DNA from: Lentisalinibacter salinarum
GTDB lineage: Bacteria > Pseudomonadota > Gammaproteobacteria > Steroidobacterales > Woeseiaceae
NCBI RefSeq assembly: GCF_040706555.1
Contig: NZ_JAPDRH010000003.1
Location: forward strand, 434,001 to 498,000
Length of the DNA: 64,000 nucleotides
Direction: 5' to 3'
In this document: positions 21,546 to 30,374 of the stretch, one piece after another
Layout: the number at the start of each line of letters is the position of its first letter
Position numbering within the stretch: the stretch's first letter is position 1
The notes under the pieces: generated by a model
Told to the model about the DNA's origin: nothing
Databases searched by the model: none
Seen by the model: the letters and a program-made list of their open reading frames with translations, nothing else
Translations under genes and position numbers: made by a program

Positions 21546-21737
21546 TCAGTACCGTACGAAGTACAGCAGCACAAGCCCGGCGACCATGCTGACCAGACCT
21601 ATCCGGCGGATACTGCCGTCGTCGAGTTCGGCGATGGCGACCAGCGCCTCGCGCCAGCGGCGCGGGCTGGCGAAAGGCAGCAGCCCCTCGAGCACGAGAT
21701 ACAGGGCGAATGCCGCCCAGAGATCACTCCATTGCAT
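21546..21737 (-). CDS. yjeT: DUF2065 small membrane protein (YjeT-like)
   Basis: A 63-residue protein with two hydrophobic helices (LWAAFALYLVLEGLLPFA and IGLVSMVAGLVLLYFVRY) joined by a short charged loop with a conserved SPRRWREAL. Sequence, size and position between hflC and purA match DUF2065. Function unknown. Confidence 0.9.
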   Translation of the reverse strand: MQWSDLWAAFALYLVLEGLLPFASPRRWREALVAIAELDDGSIRRIGLVSMVAGLVLLYFVRY

Positions 21738-21798
21738 GCGGCGTCTCCGTTCGGGCGCTCAGCGGCGCTGCCCGGGTACAGCGGGCACCGGCGGCCGG

Positions 21799-22674
21799 TC
21801 AGCGCTGGGCGCCGCCGGCGTCGTTCAGGTAACGGAAGAAGTCGCCGTCGGGGTCCAGCACCAGCAGGTCGCCGGTCAGGCCTATCGAGTTCCGATAGGC
21901 CTGGATGCTGCGATAGAACGCATAGAACTCCCTGTCCCGATCGAAGGCGCGGGCATAGACCTCTGCGGAAATCGCGTCGCCCTCACCGCGGATCCGCTGC
22001 GCCTCCCGGTTCGCCTCGGCGATAAGAATCGTGCGTTGGCGATCGGCATCGGCGCGCATGCGTTCAGCCTCCTCGGCGCCTTCGGCGCGCAGCTCGGTGG
22101 CCACCGTCGCGCGCTCCTGGCGCATGCGCCGGTACACCGACTCCGCCACGTCCTCGGAGAACTCGATCCGCTTCACCCGCACGTCGACCAGTTCGATCCC
22201 GAACTCGGTCGCCGTCTCCGCCGCGGCGACCACTATGTCGTCCATGAGCACGGTACGCTCCAGGGAGACCACCTGGCGCACCGTTCGCTTGGCGAACTCG
22301 TTTCGCAGATCGGCCTTGAGAATCTCCAGCAGGCGGCCCGTGGCGATCACCTCATTGCCGCCCGTGGACACGTAGTACTGCCTCGCATCCCGGATGCGCC
22401 ACTTCACGAAAAAGTCCACGAACACGGATTTCTTCTCCGCGGTAATCACTTCCTCGGGTGGATTGTTCAGCGTCAGGATCTGCCGCGGGAACTTCCGGAC
22501 GTTGTTGACGATCGGCATTTTGACATGCAGGCCGGGCTCGTAATCGGAAGCGATGACCTCGCCGAACCGGAACTTGAGCGCATACTCGCGCTCGTCGACG
22601 GTGAAGACCGAAAGGCCGAGGATCACCAGTGCCAGACCGAGGATAATGACGACGATGAATCGGGCGTTACTCAT
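21799..22674 (-). CDS. hflC: HflC, FtsH-protease modulator
   Basis: 291 residues with one N-terminal transmembrane helix (about 5-22) and a band-7/SPFH domain (DEREYALKFRFGEV...). It assembles with HflK in the periplasm around FtsH and modulates membrane-protein turnover. Its ATG shares the final base of the hflK stop (TGATG), giving strict coupling. The charged EERMRADADRQRTILIAEANREAQRIRGEGDA helix is characteristic. Confidence 0.97.
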   Translation of the reverse strand: MSNARFIVVIILGLALVILGLSVFTVDEREYALKFRFGEVIASDYEPGLHVKMPIVNNVRKFPRQILTLNNPPEEVITAEKKSVFVDFFVKWRIRDARQYYVSTGGNEVIATGRLLEILKADLRNEFAKRTVRQVVSLERTVLMDDIVVAAAETATEFGIELVDVRVKRIEFSEDVAESVYRRMRQERATVATELRAEGAEEAERMRADADRQRTILIAEANREAQRIRGEGDAISAEVYARAFDRDREFYAFYRSIQAYRNSIGLTGDLLVLDPDGDFFRYLNDAGGAQR

Positions 22675-23819
22675 CAGCGGGTCCTCCTGGCGCGGGGGTC
22701 GTCGCGGTTTCTGGGATCGCTTTGCTCTCGCATCTGCGACAGCGAATTCGTCGTCGACTGCGCCGTGGAACCGCCGTCTCCCTCAGCGCCGCGGGCCTGA
22801 CGTTGCAATAGTTTGTCGATCGGCAGATACAGCAGATTGCCGCTGCCCTCGGCGTCCAGCAGGATCTTGTTGGAACGTTGCAGCACGTCCTCGATGGATT
22901 CGATGTAGAGGCGCTCCCGGGTCACCTCCGGCGCCGCCTGATATTCCGCCAGCAGCAGCTCGAAGCGGGCCGCCTCACCTTCCGCGTTGGCGATCAGCCG
23001 GTCCCTGTAAGCAAGGGCGTCCTCGCGCATGCGCGCGGCCTGACCCCGCGCCCGCGGGATGATGTCGTTACGGTAGGCTTCTGCCTCCAGACGCAGGCGC
23101 TCCTTGTCCTCCCGCGCCTTGACCGCATCCTGGACGGCATCCCTCACCTGGTTGGGAAACTGCACCTTCTGCAGATTGACGGAGATCACGCTGATTCCGG
23201 CCTCATACAGGTCTAGTGTGCGCTGGATGAGCTCCTGGGTGCGGTCGGCGATCTCCGCCTGGTTCTCGAGCAGGATCTCGTCCAGCGTGCTCTTGCCGAC
23301 GACCTCCCGGATGGCGCTCTCGCTCACCTCGTCCAGCGTCTCGTCGGCATTGCGCACATTGAACCGGAAGGCGATCGGGTCGATCCTGCGGTACTGGACG
23401 GCCAGATCCACCAGCACGAAGTTCTCGTCGCCGGTGAGCATCTGCGAGGTCTGCTCGAAGCGGCTGACCGCGCCGACATTCACCTTCTCCACCGTCTCGA
23501 CGGGATACGGGATATGCCAGTGCAGCCCTGGCATGGTCGTCGCCTGATAGTCGCCGAAGCGCAGTACCAGGCCGCGTTCGGCCTCGTCGACGCGGTACAG
23601 GCCCGTGAGCCCCCAGGCGACCAGCGCCAGCACGACGATCAGGGCGATGCCGGTATTGCTGCCCGCCGTGCCGCCGCCGCCACCGCCGCCCTTGCCGCCG
23701 AACGCGGCCCGCAGCCGGCGTTGCCAGTCGCGGATGATCTTGTCGAGGTCGTTCGGGCCCTGATCCCGCCCCCAGGGGTCCTTGGGATCGTCGCCCTTAC
23801 CAGATTCGTTCCAGGCCAT
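22674..23819 (-). CDS. hflK: HflK, FtsH-protease modulator
   Basis: 381 residues. A glycine-rich N-terminal cytosolic tail with a run of glycines (about 42-52), one transmembrane helix (about 58-74) and an SPFH domain (DEAERGLVLRFGDYQ...), followed by a long coiled helix and a C-terminal disordered tail. Partner of HflC. Downstream of hflX by 26 bp. Confidence 0.97.
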   Translation of the reverse strand: MAWNESGKGDDPKDPWGRDQGPNDLDKIIRDWQRRLRAAFGGKGGGGGGGTAGSNTGIALIVVLALVAWGLTGLYRVDEAERGLVLRFGDYQATTMPGLHWHIPYPVETVEKVNVGAVSRFEQTSQMLTGDENFVLVDLAVQYRRIDPIAFRFNVRNADETLDEVSESAIREVVGKSTLDEILLENQAEIADRTQELIQRTLDLYEAGISVISVNLQKVQFPNQVRDAVQDAVKAREDKERLRLEAEAYRNDIIPRARGQAARMREDALAYRDRLIANAEGEAARFELLLAEYQAAPEVTRERLYIESIEDVLQRSNKILLDAEGSGNLLYLPIDKLLQRQARGAEGDGGSTAQSTTNSLSQMREQSDPRNRDDPRARRTR

Positions 23820-23845
23820 GTGTTTCGTTCAACCCTCTGCCGGCG

Positions 23846-25171
23846 TCACGACGCCGCACGTTGTTCGACGCCCGCCCCGTCTTCCTCACCGTGAGGCTCG
23901 AGGCGGTCCCCGGCGATATTCTCATGGGCACAGAAGCGGGCGAAATCTGTCGCATCCATGTCCAGCTCCAGCCACCAGCCGCCGTCCTCGGCGGGCTCCT
24001 CCTCCAGCACGGCGCCCGCACCATAGAGCACGGAGCGCTGGCGCCCTTCCGATGGCGCGAGCCGCAGCCTGCCGCTTACCCGGCGGGAACGGAACTTTAC
24101 CCGGAGAGCTTCCAGCAGCAAATCCAGCCCCTCCCCCGTGCGGGCGGAGAGCCAGACACCGCGTGGATCGCCATCATCGTCGGACTCCAGCCGCGGCCGG
24201 CGCCCGAGAATATCGATCTTATTGTACACCCTGATCTGGGGCACATCCCGCGCGCCGATCTGCTCCAGCACCTCGTTGACCTGACGGATACGCGGCAGGC
24301 GCTGCGGATCGCTGGCGTCGATGACGTGGAGGATCAGGCTCGCATCCCGGGTCTCCTTCAGCGTCGAGCGGAATGCGGCGACGAGTTCGTGGGGCAGATC
24401 GCGCACGAAACCCACCGTATCGGCCAGCACGACCTCGCTGGCGTCGGGCAACTCGAGGCGCCTCAGCGTGGGATCCAGCGTGGCGAACAGCTGGTCCGCC
24501 GCGTAGACCCGGGCTTCCGTCAGCCGGTTGAACAGCGTCGACTTGCCGGCATTGGTGTAACCCACCAGTGCGACCGTCGGCACCTCGCCGCGCAGGCGGT
24601 TGCGCCGGCCGAGCTCGCGCTGGCTGTCCACCTTCTCCAGCCGGGCCCGGATGCGCCGGATGCGGTCCTGGATCAGCCGGCGGTCGGTCTCGAGCTGGGT
24701 CTCGCCCGGCCCGCGCAGTCCGATGCCGCCCTTCTGACGCTCCAGGTGAGTCCAGCCCCGGACCAGCCGGGTGGCGATGTGGCGAAGCTGGGCGAGTTCC
24801 ACCTGCAGCTTGCCTTCGTGTGAGCGCGCACGCTGCGCGAAGATGTCCAGGATCAGGCCGGTGCGATCCAGCACGCGACAGCGCAGCCGGCTCTCCAGAT
24901 TGCGCTCCTGGCTCGGCGAGAGATCGTGACCGAAGATCACGAGTTCGGCGCATTCTCCGGCGACGCGATCGGCCAGCTCGTCGACCTTGCCGCTGCCGAT
25001 CAGGAAGCGGGGTTCTGGCGAGCGCCGGGAGACGTCGACGATGTCGAGCACGTCGGCACCGGCCGACAGCGCGAGCTCCCTGAGCTCCTGGCACTCCTCC
25101 GGGTCCGGCCGGGCGCCGAACTCAACATTGACCAGAATCGCACGCTCGCCGCTCTTCGGGCGTTCAAACAA
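23846..25171 (-). CDS. hflX: GTPase HflX
   Basis: 441 residues. The HflX N-terminal domain is followed by a G domain with G1 GYTNAGKST, G3 DTVGF and G4 NKID; GPGETQLETDRR marks the HflX linker. HflX binds and splits stalled ribosomes. The start is TTG at 25171 with GGAGG seven bases upstream. A C-terminal extension of ~70 residues follows the G domain. Confidence 0.97.
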   Translation of the reverse strand: MFERPKSGERAILVNVEFGARPDPEECQELRELALSAGADVLDIVDVSRRSPEPRFLIGSGKVDELADRVAGECAELVIFGHDLSPSQERNLESRLRCRVLDRTGLILDIFAQRARSHEGKLQVELAQLRHIATRLVRGWTHLERQKGGIGLRGPGETQLETDRRLIQDRIRRIRARLEKVDSQRELGRRNRLRGEVPTVALVGYTNAGKSTLFNRLTEARVYAADQLFATLDPTLRRLELPDASEVVLADTVGFVRDLPHELVAAFRSTLKETRDASLILHVIDASDPQRLPRIRQVNEVLEQIGARDVPQIRVYNKIDILGRRPRLESDDDGDPRGVWLSARTGEGLDLLLEALRVKFRSRRVSGRLRLAPSEGRQRSVLYGAGAVLEEEPAEDGGWWLELDMDATDFARFCAHENIAGDRLEPHGEEDGAGVEQRAAS

Positions 25172-25203
25172 GTGGAACCTCCGGGGAGAACGTGCTGCTC
25201 CGC

Positions 25204-25449
25204 TCAGTCGGCGTCATCCCCACCTTCGTCGGCAGCAGGGAGGCGGACGTTGCGCGACGGTACGACCGTCGAGATGGCGTGTTTGTACACCATCTGATTG
25301 ACACTGTTCTTCAGCAATACGACAAACTGATCGAACGAATCGATCTGTCCCTGCAGCTTGATGCCATTCACCAGATAGATGGATACCGGCACCTTTTCCC
25401 TGCGCAGGATATTAAGAAACGGATCTTGCAAAGACTGGCCCTTGGCCAT
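25204..25449 (-). CDS. hfq: RNA chaperone Hfq
   Basis: 81 residues with Sm1 (QDPFLNILRREKVPVSIYLVNGIKLQG split over 9-35) and Sm2 containing VYKHAIST, the classic Hfq uridine-binding segment. It forms a hexamer that pairs small RNAs with mRNAs. A short acidic tail ends the protein. Located between miaA and hflX as in E. coli. Confidence 0.98.
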   Translation of the reverse strand: MAKGQSLQDPFLNILRREKVPVSIYLVNGIKLQGQIDSFDQFVVLLKNSVNQMVYKHAISTVVPSRNVRLPAADEGGDDAD

Positions 25450-25579
25450 CCTCGTACTCCTTATTGTTATCGTTGCCCCGCCGGCTCCTGCCCACCGTCG
25501 CGTACGGGACGCGGGCGAACCGCTGCGGATGCCTCAACCCAAGCAGGCCCCGGCGAAGCATACCACAGGCCGCCGCGGG

Positions 25580-26551
25580 TCAGGGCCCGTCGGGACAACC
25601 GATAATTGCCTCAATCGCTGCGGATATGCGGCCTGGCACGGCAGGATCAAGGGGGTCCAGACATTCCGCATCGTCGTCCCCGCGGATCCAGGTGTGCTGA
25701 CGCTTGGCGAGACGGGCCGTCGCCACTTCCGCTTCCCGGCGGGCCTCTGCGAGTGTCATATCGCCGCACAGGTAGCGCGCCAGCTGCCGGTAGCCGACCG
25801 CACGCAGCGCCGGCGCATCGGCGCCGAGCCCGGGCCGGGCCAGCAGTGCCTCGACCTCGGCGGCGAAGCCGGCCTCGAGCATCGCCTCCAGCCGCAGGCG
25901 GATCCGCTCCCTAAGCACGTCCCGATCCCCGAACACCAGCGCAATGCGGATGAAGCGCCCGGCAGCCGTCGACGGTGCCGGCTCCCGGTGCCAGTCGGAC
26001 AGCGGCCGTCCGCTCAGCTGCCAGACCTCGAGAGCCCGCTGGATGCGCTGCGCATCGCCGGGCGCGACGCGCGCCGCCGTCGCCGGATCGACCCGTGCCA
26101 GTTCCTCGTGCAGCGCGGGCCAGCCCTGCGCACGCGCACGCGCGTCGATGGCCGCCCGTACGGCCGGGTCCCGGCCGGGCAGCTCGGACAGGCCCCGGGT
26201 GAGTGCCCGGAAATAGAGCATGGTGCCGCCTACCAGCAGGGGGATGCGGCCCGCCCCGCGGATCTCGCCGATCGCGCGCAGCGCATCACGCCGGAATTCG
26301 CCCGCCGAATAGGTCTCCTCCGGTTCGCGGATGTCGATCAGCCGATGGGGCGTCTCGGCCAGCACGCCGGGCGGGGGCTTTGCGGTGCCGATGTCCATGC
26401 CCCGGTACACCATCGCCGAATCGACGCTCACGATATCCACGGGCAGGCGGCGCGCGAGTTCCACGGCGATGTCCGTCTTCCCGGCCGCGGTCTGCCCCAT
26501 CAGGCAGATCACGGGCCCGCCCGACGAGCGCTCCGCGCCGGCGCGAGTCAC
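25580..26551 (-). CDS. miaA: tRNA dimethylallyltransferase MiaA
   Basis: 323 residues from the GTG at 26551, whose first bases overlap the mutL stop (GTGA). It attaches a dimethylallyl group to A37 of tRNAs reading UNN codons. Seen: P-loop GQTAAGKTDIAVELA, DSAMVYRGMDIGTAKP, LIDI, and GGTMLYFRAL. The frame extends further upstream into mutL but the coupled GTG gives the usual MiaA length. Confidence 0.96.
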   Translation of the reverse strand: MTRAGAERSSGGPVICLMGQTAAGKTDIAVELARRLPVDIVSVDSAMVYRGMDIGTAKPPPGVLAETPHRLIDIREPEETYSAGEFRRDALRAIGEIRGAGRIPLLVGGTMLYFRALTRGLSELPGRDPAVRAAIDARARAQGWPALHEELARVDPATAARVAPGDAQRIQRALEVWQLSGRPLSDWHREPAPSTAAGRFIRIALVFGDRDVLRERIRLRLEAMLEAGFAAEVEALLARPGLGADAPALRAVGYRQLARYLCGDMTLAEARREAEVATARLAKRQHTWIRGDDDAECLDPLDPAVPGRISAAIEAIIGCPDGP

Positions 26552-28344
26552 TGCCCGCGCAGGAACAGCCGATCCAGCTCGCGCAGGCCCAGCGCGGTCC
26601 AGGTCGGCCGCCCGTGATTGCACTGATCGGCGCGATCGGTGGTCTCCATGGCGCGCAGCAGGGCATTCATCTCCGGTACGGTCATGGAGCGGTTGGCCCG
26701 CACCGAGTGGTGACAGGCCATGGTGGCGAGCAGCTCGTCCACGTGGCCGGCGACGCGGCCGCTGGTGCCGTGCTCGGCCAGGTCCGCCAGGACGTCACGG
26801 ACCAGCTCCTCCGCCGCAGAGGCAGCGAGCAGCGTCGGGATCTCCCGGATCACGACCGACTCCGGCCCGTGGCGATCCAGCACCAGGCCGACTTCACGGA
26901 ACTCTTCCGCGTGGTGCTCGGCCAGATCGGCTTCGGCCCGGGAGACCTCCACCGCCCGGGGCACCAGCAGCGGTTGGCGCACCACGTTGCGGTCGGCGAA
27001 AGCCCGCTTCAGACGCTCGTAGGTGATGCGCTCGTGGGCGGCATGCATGTCGACCAGAATAAGCCCGTCGGCGTTCTCGGCGAGGATGTAGACGCCATGC
27101 AGCTGCGCCAGTGCATAGCCGAGCGGCGGCACGGAGCCGGCGGCCGGAGACGGCGTCCCGGTCTCCGCCTCCCTCGCCGCCGCGCCGGACTGGTCTTTGC
27201 CGGCCAGCGCCGCATAGGCGGCCAGCGGCTCTGCGGCGCCCGCCGCCCGCGCCGGCCACTCGGCGGCCGTCAGTGGCATGGCCGACTGCCGGAACTCCCT
27301 GAGTGTCGCCGGGGAAGCGACAGCCGCGGCACCGGGGCGCGCGCCGGGGCGGGTTCCGGCCAGCGCCTCCTCGATGCTGCGGAAGACGAATTCGTGCACG
27401 CTGCGCGAATCGCGGAAGCGCACCTCGTGCTTGGCGGGATGGGCATTCGCATCCACCCGCGCCGGGTCCAGGCTGACGCTGATGACGTAGGCCGGGTGGC
27501 GGCCGTGGAAGAGCACGTCCCTGTAACCGTGGCGCACGGCATGCATGAGTACCTTGTCGCGCACCGCGCGCCCGTTCACGTAGCTGTATTGCAGATCGGC
27601 CTGGCTGCGGGAATAGGTCGGCAGGGCCAGCCAGCCGGCCAGGGCGATGCCCTGTGCCTCGCGCTCCACCTCGATGCACTCCGCCGCGAAACGTTCGCCC
27701 AGCACCTGGGACAGTCGCCGCAGCCGGCCGGCGCCGTCCGTCGCGGCGGGCAGATGCATCACGCTGCGCCCGTTGTGGGTCAGCGTGAACTGGATGTCGA
27801 AGCGGGACAGCGCGAGCCGGCGCAGCGCCCGGTCGATATGCTGGAATTCGGTCTTCTCGGTGCGCAGGAACCGCCGCCGCGCCGGCGTATTGAAGAACAG
27901 GTCCCGAACCTCGACGGTAGTACCTTCCGGATGCGCCGCCGGGACCGGCTCCGACACGGCACCGTTGTCGGCACCGACCCGCCACGCGGTCCCGGCGCCC
28001 GCCGCGCGGGAAGTCAGCGACAGGCGTGACACCGAGGCGATACTCGGCAGCGCTTCGCCGCGGAAACCGAGCGAGGCGACGGCCTCGAGATCGTCCAGAC
28101 TGTCGATTTTGCTGGTGGCGTGCCGGGCGAGTGCGAGCCCCACCTCGGCCTCCGGGATGCCGGCACCGTCGTCCCGCACCCGGATCAGGCGCGCGCCGCC
28201 GGCCTCGATGTCCACCTCGATGCGGCTGGCGCCAGCGTCGAGGCTGTTCTCCACCAGTTCCTTGACCACGGAAGCCGGCCGCTCGACGACCTCGCCGGCG
28301 GCGATCTGGTTCACCAGGTGTTCGGGCAGTACTCGGATGGCCAT
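26548..28344 (-). CDS. mutL: DNA mismatch-repair protein MutL
   Basis: 598 residues. The N-terminal GHKL ATPase has ELVENSLDAGA, RDDGAGI and GFRGEALPSI; the C-terminal dimerisation domain contains DMHAAHERITYE, ACHHSVRANRSM, CNHGRPTW and a terminal FLRGQ. These C-terminal pieces match the metal-binding endonuclease motifs of MutL proteins from organisms that lack MutH. ATG 28344 chosen because homologues begin MAIRVLPEHLVNQIAAGEV. Overlaps miaA. Confidence 0.97.
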   Translation of the reverse strand: MAIRVLPEHLVNQIAAGEVVERPASVVKELVENSLDAGASRIEVDIEAGGARLIRVRDDGAGIPEAEVGLALARHATSKIDSLDDLEAVASLGFRGEALPSIASVSRLSLTSRAAGAGTAWRVGADNGAVSEPVPAAHPEGTTVEVRDLFFNTPARRRFLRTEKTEFQHIDRALRRLALSRFDIQFTLTHNGRSVMHLPAATDGAGRLRRLSQVLGERFAAECIEVEREAQGIALAGWLALPTYSRSQADLQYSYVNGRAVRDKVLMHAVRHGYRDVLFHGRHPAYVISVSLDPARVDANAHPAKHEVRFRDSRSVHEFVFRSIEEALAGTRPGARPGAAAVASPATLREFRQSAMPLTAAEWPARAAGAAEPLAAYAALAGKDQSGAAAREAETGTPSPAAGSVPPLGYALAQLHGVYILAENADGLILVDMHAAHERITYERLKRAFADRNVVRQPLLVPRAVEVSRAEADLAEHHAEEFREVGLVLDRHGPESVVIREIPTLLAASAAEELVRDVLADLAEHGTSGRVAGHVDELLATMACHHSVRANRSMTVPEMNALLRAMETTDRADQCNHGRPTWTALGLRELDRLFLRGQ

Positions 28345-28444
28345 AATGCGGGTGCCGGGCGCAACCGTTGGCCCGTGCCGGGATTCTGTCACAAAGCTCC
28401 GACCGGCCGCCAGGCGAGCGGCCCGGGGCGCCGGGACCGGCGGG

Positions 28445-29773
28445 TCAGCCGTCGGAGGGGATGCGCAACACCTGGCCTATGCGGATCCGGTCGCCGGCGA
28501 GATTGTTGACGGCGCGGATCGAGGAGACGCTCACGTTGTATCGAGTCGCGATCTCGCTCAGCGTGTCGCCGCGGGATATCACGTGCTTGACCTCGGGCTC
28601 GCGGCCGTCGCGGACGGCCTGCGCCACCCAGGAGTCCGGCGGCGGGTTGGCGTAGAAGTAGTTGCGGATACCGCCGAGGATGGCGTCGGCCAGCCGGTCC
28701 TGATGATTCCGGTCCTTCAGCTTGCGCTCCTCGCTGGGATTCGAGATGAACGCCGTCTCGACCAGGATGGACGGCACGTCCGGTGATTTCAGCACGGCGA
28801 AGCCGGCCTGCTGCACGCTGCGCTTGTGCACGGTGCCCACCTTGGCCAGCTCGTCGATGACCTTCTTGCCCACCTCCATGCTGGCGCCCAGCGAGGCGTT
28901 CTGGGACAGGTCCAGCAGCACCGAGGCCAGATCTTCGTCCTTGTCGGACAGCGCGACGCCGCCGATCAGGTGGGTGTTGTTCTGCTCGGCGAGCCGGTGG
29001 GCCGCCTCGTCGCTCGCTCCTTTCAACGACAGCACCCACACTGAGGAGCCCCGCGCACGCTTGTCCCGCACGGCATCCGCATGGATGGAGACGAACAGGT
29101 CGGCGCGGTGTCGCCGCGCGTACTCCATGCGCTCTCGCAGCGGGATCAGACTGTCGTCCTTGCGCACGAGCACGGCGCGCATGCCGGGCTCTGCGTCGAT
29201 CCTCGCGGCGAGCTTGCGGCCGATGGCGAGCACGACGTCCTTCTCACGGGTCCGGCCCTGGCCGATGGCGCCGGGATCGCGCCCGCCGTGGCCGGGATCA
29301 ACGGCGATCACCAGATCCCGGGGCTTGGCGTCGGGGCGCGGGCGCACAGTCTTCACGGGCTCCGGGATGCCGGTCTCCGCCAGGTCGATGACCAGGCGGT
29401 CGCCGTAGCGGCCATACGGTCCGGCGCTGAAACTGTGCGGACGCACGGAACGCTCCAGGTCGAGGACGATGCGCAGGTCCTCGCCATCGCGCCGCGCGGC
29501 CCGGATGCCGCGGACGTAGCCCGTGCCCTGCGGCAGCGTGGCCAGCCGTTCGGCGAGCCGGCTGTTGCGCACGTCGACCACCACCCGGTCGGGCCGGGGC
29601 AGCGTGAACAGCGTGTGGTCGGCCGGCGCGCTGAGATCGAGGACGACGCGGGTCTTGCCGTCCTCCGACCACAGACGGATGTCTTCAACGGTGGCGGAGG
29701 ACGCGGGTACGGTCAGCAGGCACAGGGCCACGCAGATCACTGAATAGAAAAATGGAATCCCCGCTCGCTGCAT
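28445..29773 (-). CDS. amiB: N-acetylmuramoyl-L-alanine amidase with AMIN and LysM domains
   Basis: 442 residues: signal peptide (FFYSVICVALCLLTVPASSA), AMIN domain (about 25-130) for septal peptidoglycan, Amidase_3 catalytic domain (about 160-380) with zinc ligands in DPGHGGRDPGA, the HADAV helix and a metal-site glutamate in LVETAFISN, and a C-terminal LysM (HVISRGDTLSEIATRYNVSV...). It splits daughter-cell peptidoglycan. ATG 29773 is preferred over an upstream TTG at 29794 because it fits the promoter at 29813-29840. Symbol by synteny with mutL. Confidence 0.95.
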   Translation of the reverse strand: MQRAGIPFFYSVICVALCLLTVPASSATVEDIRLWSEDGKTRVVLDLSAPADHTLFTLPRPDRVVVDVRNSRLAERLATLPQGTGYVRGIRAARRDGEDLRIVLDLERSVRPHSFSAGPYGRYGDRLVIDLAETGIPEPVKTVRPRPDAKPRDLVIAVDPGHGGRDPGAIGQGRTREKDVVLAIGRKLAARIDAEPGMRAVLVRKDDSLIPLRERMEYARRHRADLFVSIHADAVRDKRARGSSVWVLSLKGASDEAAHRLAEQNNTHLIGGVALSDKDEDLASVLLDLSQNASLGASMEVGKKVIDELAKVGTVHKRSVQQAGFAVLKSPDVPSILVETAFISNPSEERKLKDRNHQDRLADAILGGIRNYFYANPPPDSWVAQAVRDGREPEVKHVISRGDTLSEIATRYNVSVSSIRAVNNLAGDRIRIGQVLRIPSDG

Positions 29774-29812
29774 AAACCCGGTCGCCGTGCGCAATCGACA
29801 TAAGGCCGACCC

Positions 29813-29840
29813 AGTATACTCATCCGGACCGGAATTCCAA
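29813..29840 (-). promoter_or_regulatory. sigma-70-type promoter for amiB-mutL and genes beyond
   Basis: On the minus strand TTGGAA (29840-29835), a 16-bp spacer, and TATACT (29818-29813). It lies about 40 bp before the amiB start, in the only gap of size in this part of the operon. Confidence 0.6.
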
Positions 29841-29876
29841 GGGGTTTTTCGCTGGATAACCAGCCAGATACGGCGA

Positions 29877-30374
29877 TTACTTGAAGTGGGAAATCGTCTG
29901 TTCCATGGCCCCCGCGAGGATCGCGCCGGTGGGAGTCACCGCCTCTATACGGGCGCGCCGGCCGGCGTCGGCGTGGGTCAGCCTGATCACGAGGTCGGCT
30001 GCAGCCGCCAGATCCGGCGCCCGCTCCGGCCATTCCACCAGCGAGATCGCGCCTTCCATGTCCCGCCAGCCGAGATACTCGAGTTCCTGCGCATCCGCGA
30101 TGCGGTACAGATCCAGGTGGAAGAGGCGCTGGCCGTCGATCTCGTAGGGTTCGACCAGCGTATACGTGGGACTGGGCACGGGCCCCGTGTGCCCGGCCGC
30201 CCGCAGCAGCCCGCGCACGAGGGTGGTCTTGCCGGCGCCGAGTTCGCCCTGCAACAGGATCAGGCAACCGGTCTCACCCAGCCCGCGCAGCGCGCGGGCC
30301 AGCGCGCCGCCCAGTGCCTCGGTGGCCGCCCTATCCGGCAGTTCCGCCAGCTCGACGGTCAGGGATTCACCCAC
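29877..30374 (-). CDS. tsaE: tRNA threonylcarbamoyladenosine biosynthesis ATPase TsaE
   Basis: 165 residues. P-loop GELGAGKTTLVRGLL, the SPTYTLVEPY switch and the FHLDLYRI motif are all present. TsaE works with TsaB and TsaD to form t6A37 on ANN-decoding tRNAs. The GTG start at 30374 lies inside the end of nnr, a 16-bp overlap in another frame, which implies coupled translation. Confidence 0.96.
   Translation of the reverse strand: MGESLTVELAELPDRAATEALGGALARALRGLGETGCLILLQGELGAGKTTLVRGLLRAAGHTGPVPSPTYTLVEPYEIDGQRLFHLDLYRIADAQELEYLGWRDMEGAISLVEWPERAPDLAAAADLVIRLTHADAGRRARIEAVTPTGAILAGAMEQTISHFK

Noticed and set aside
23680..23700. Run of glycine codons in hflK as a possible slippage site
   Set aside because: Glycine-rich N-terminal tails are normal in HflK and the frame is intact.
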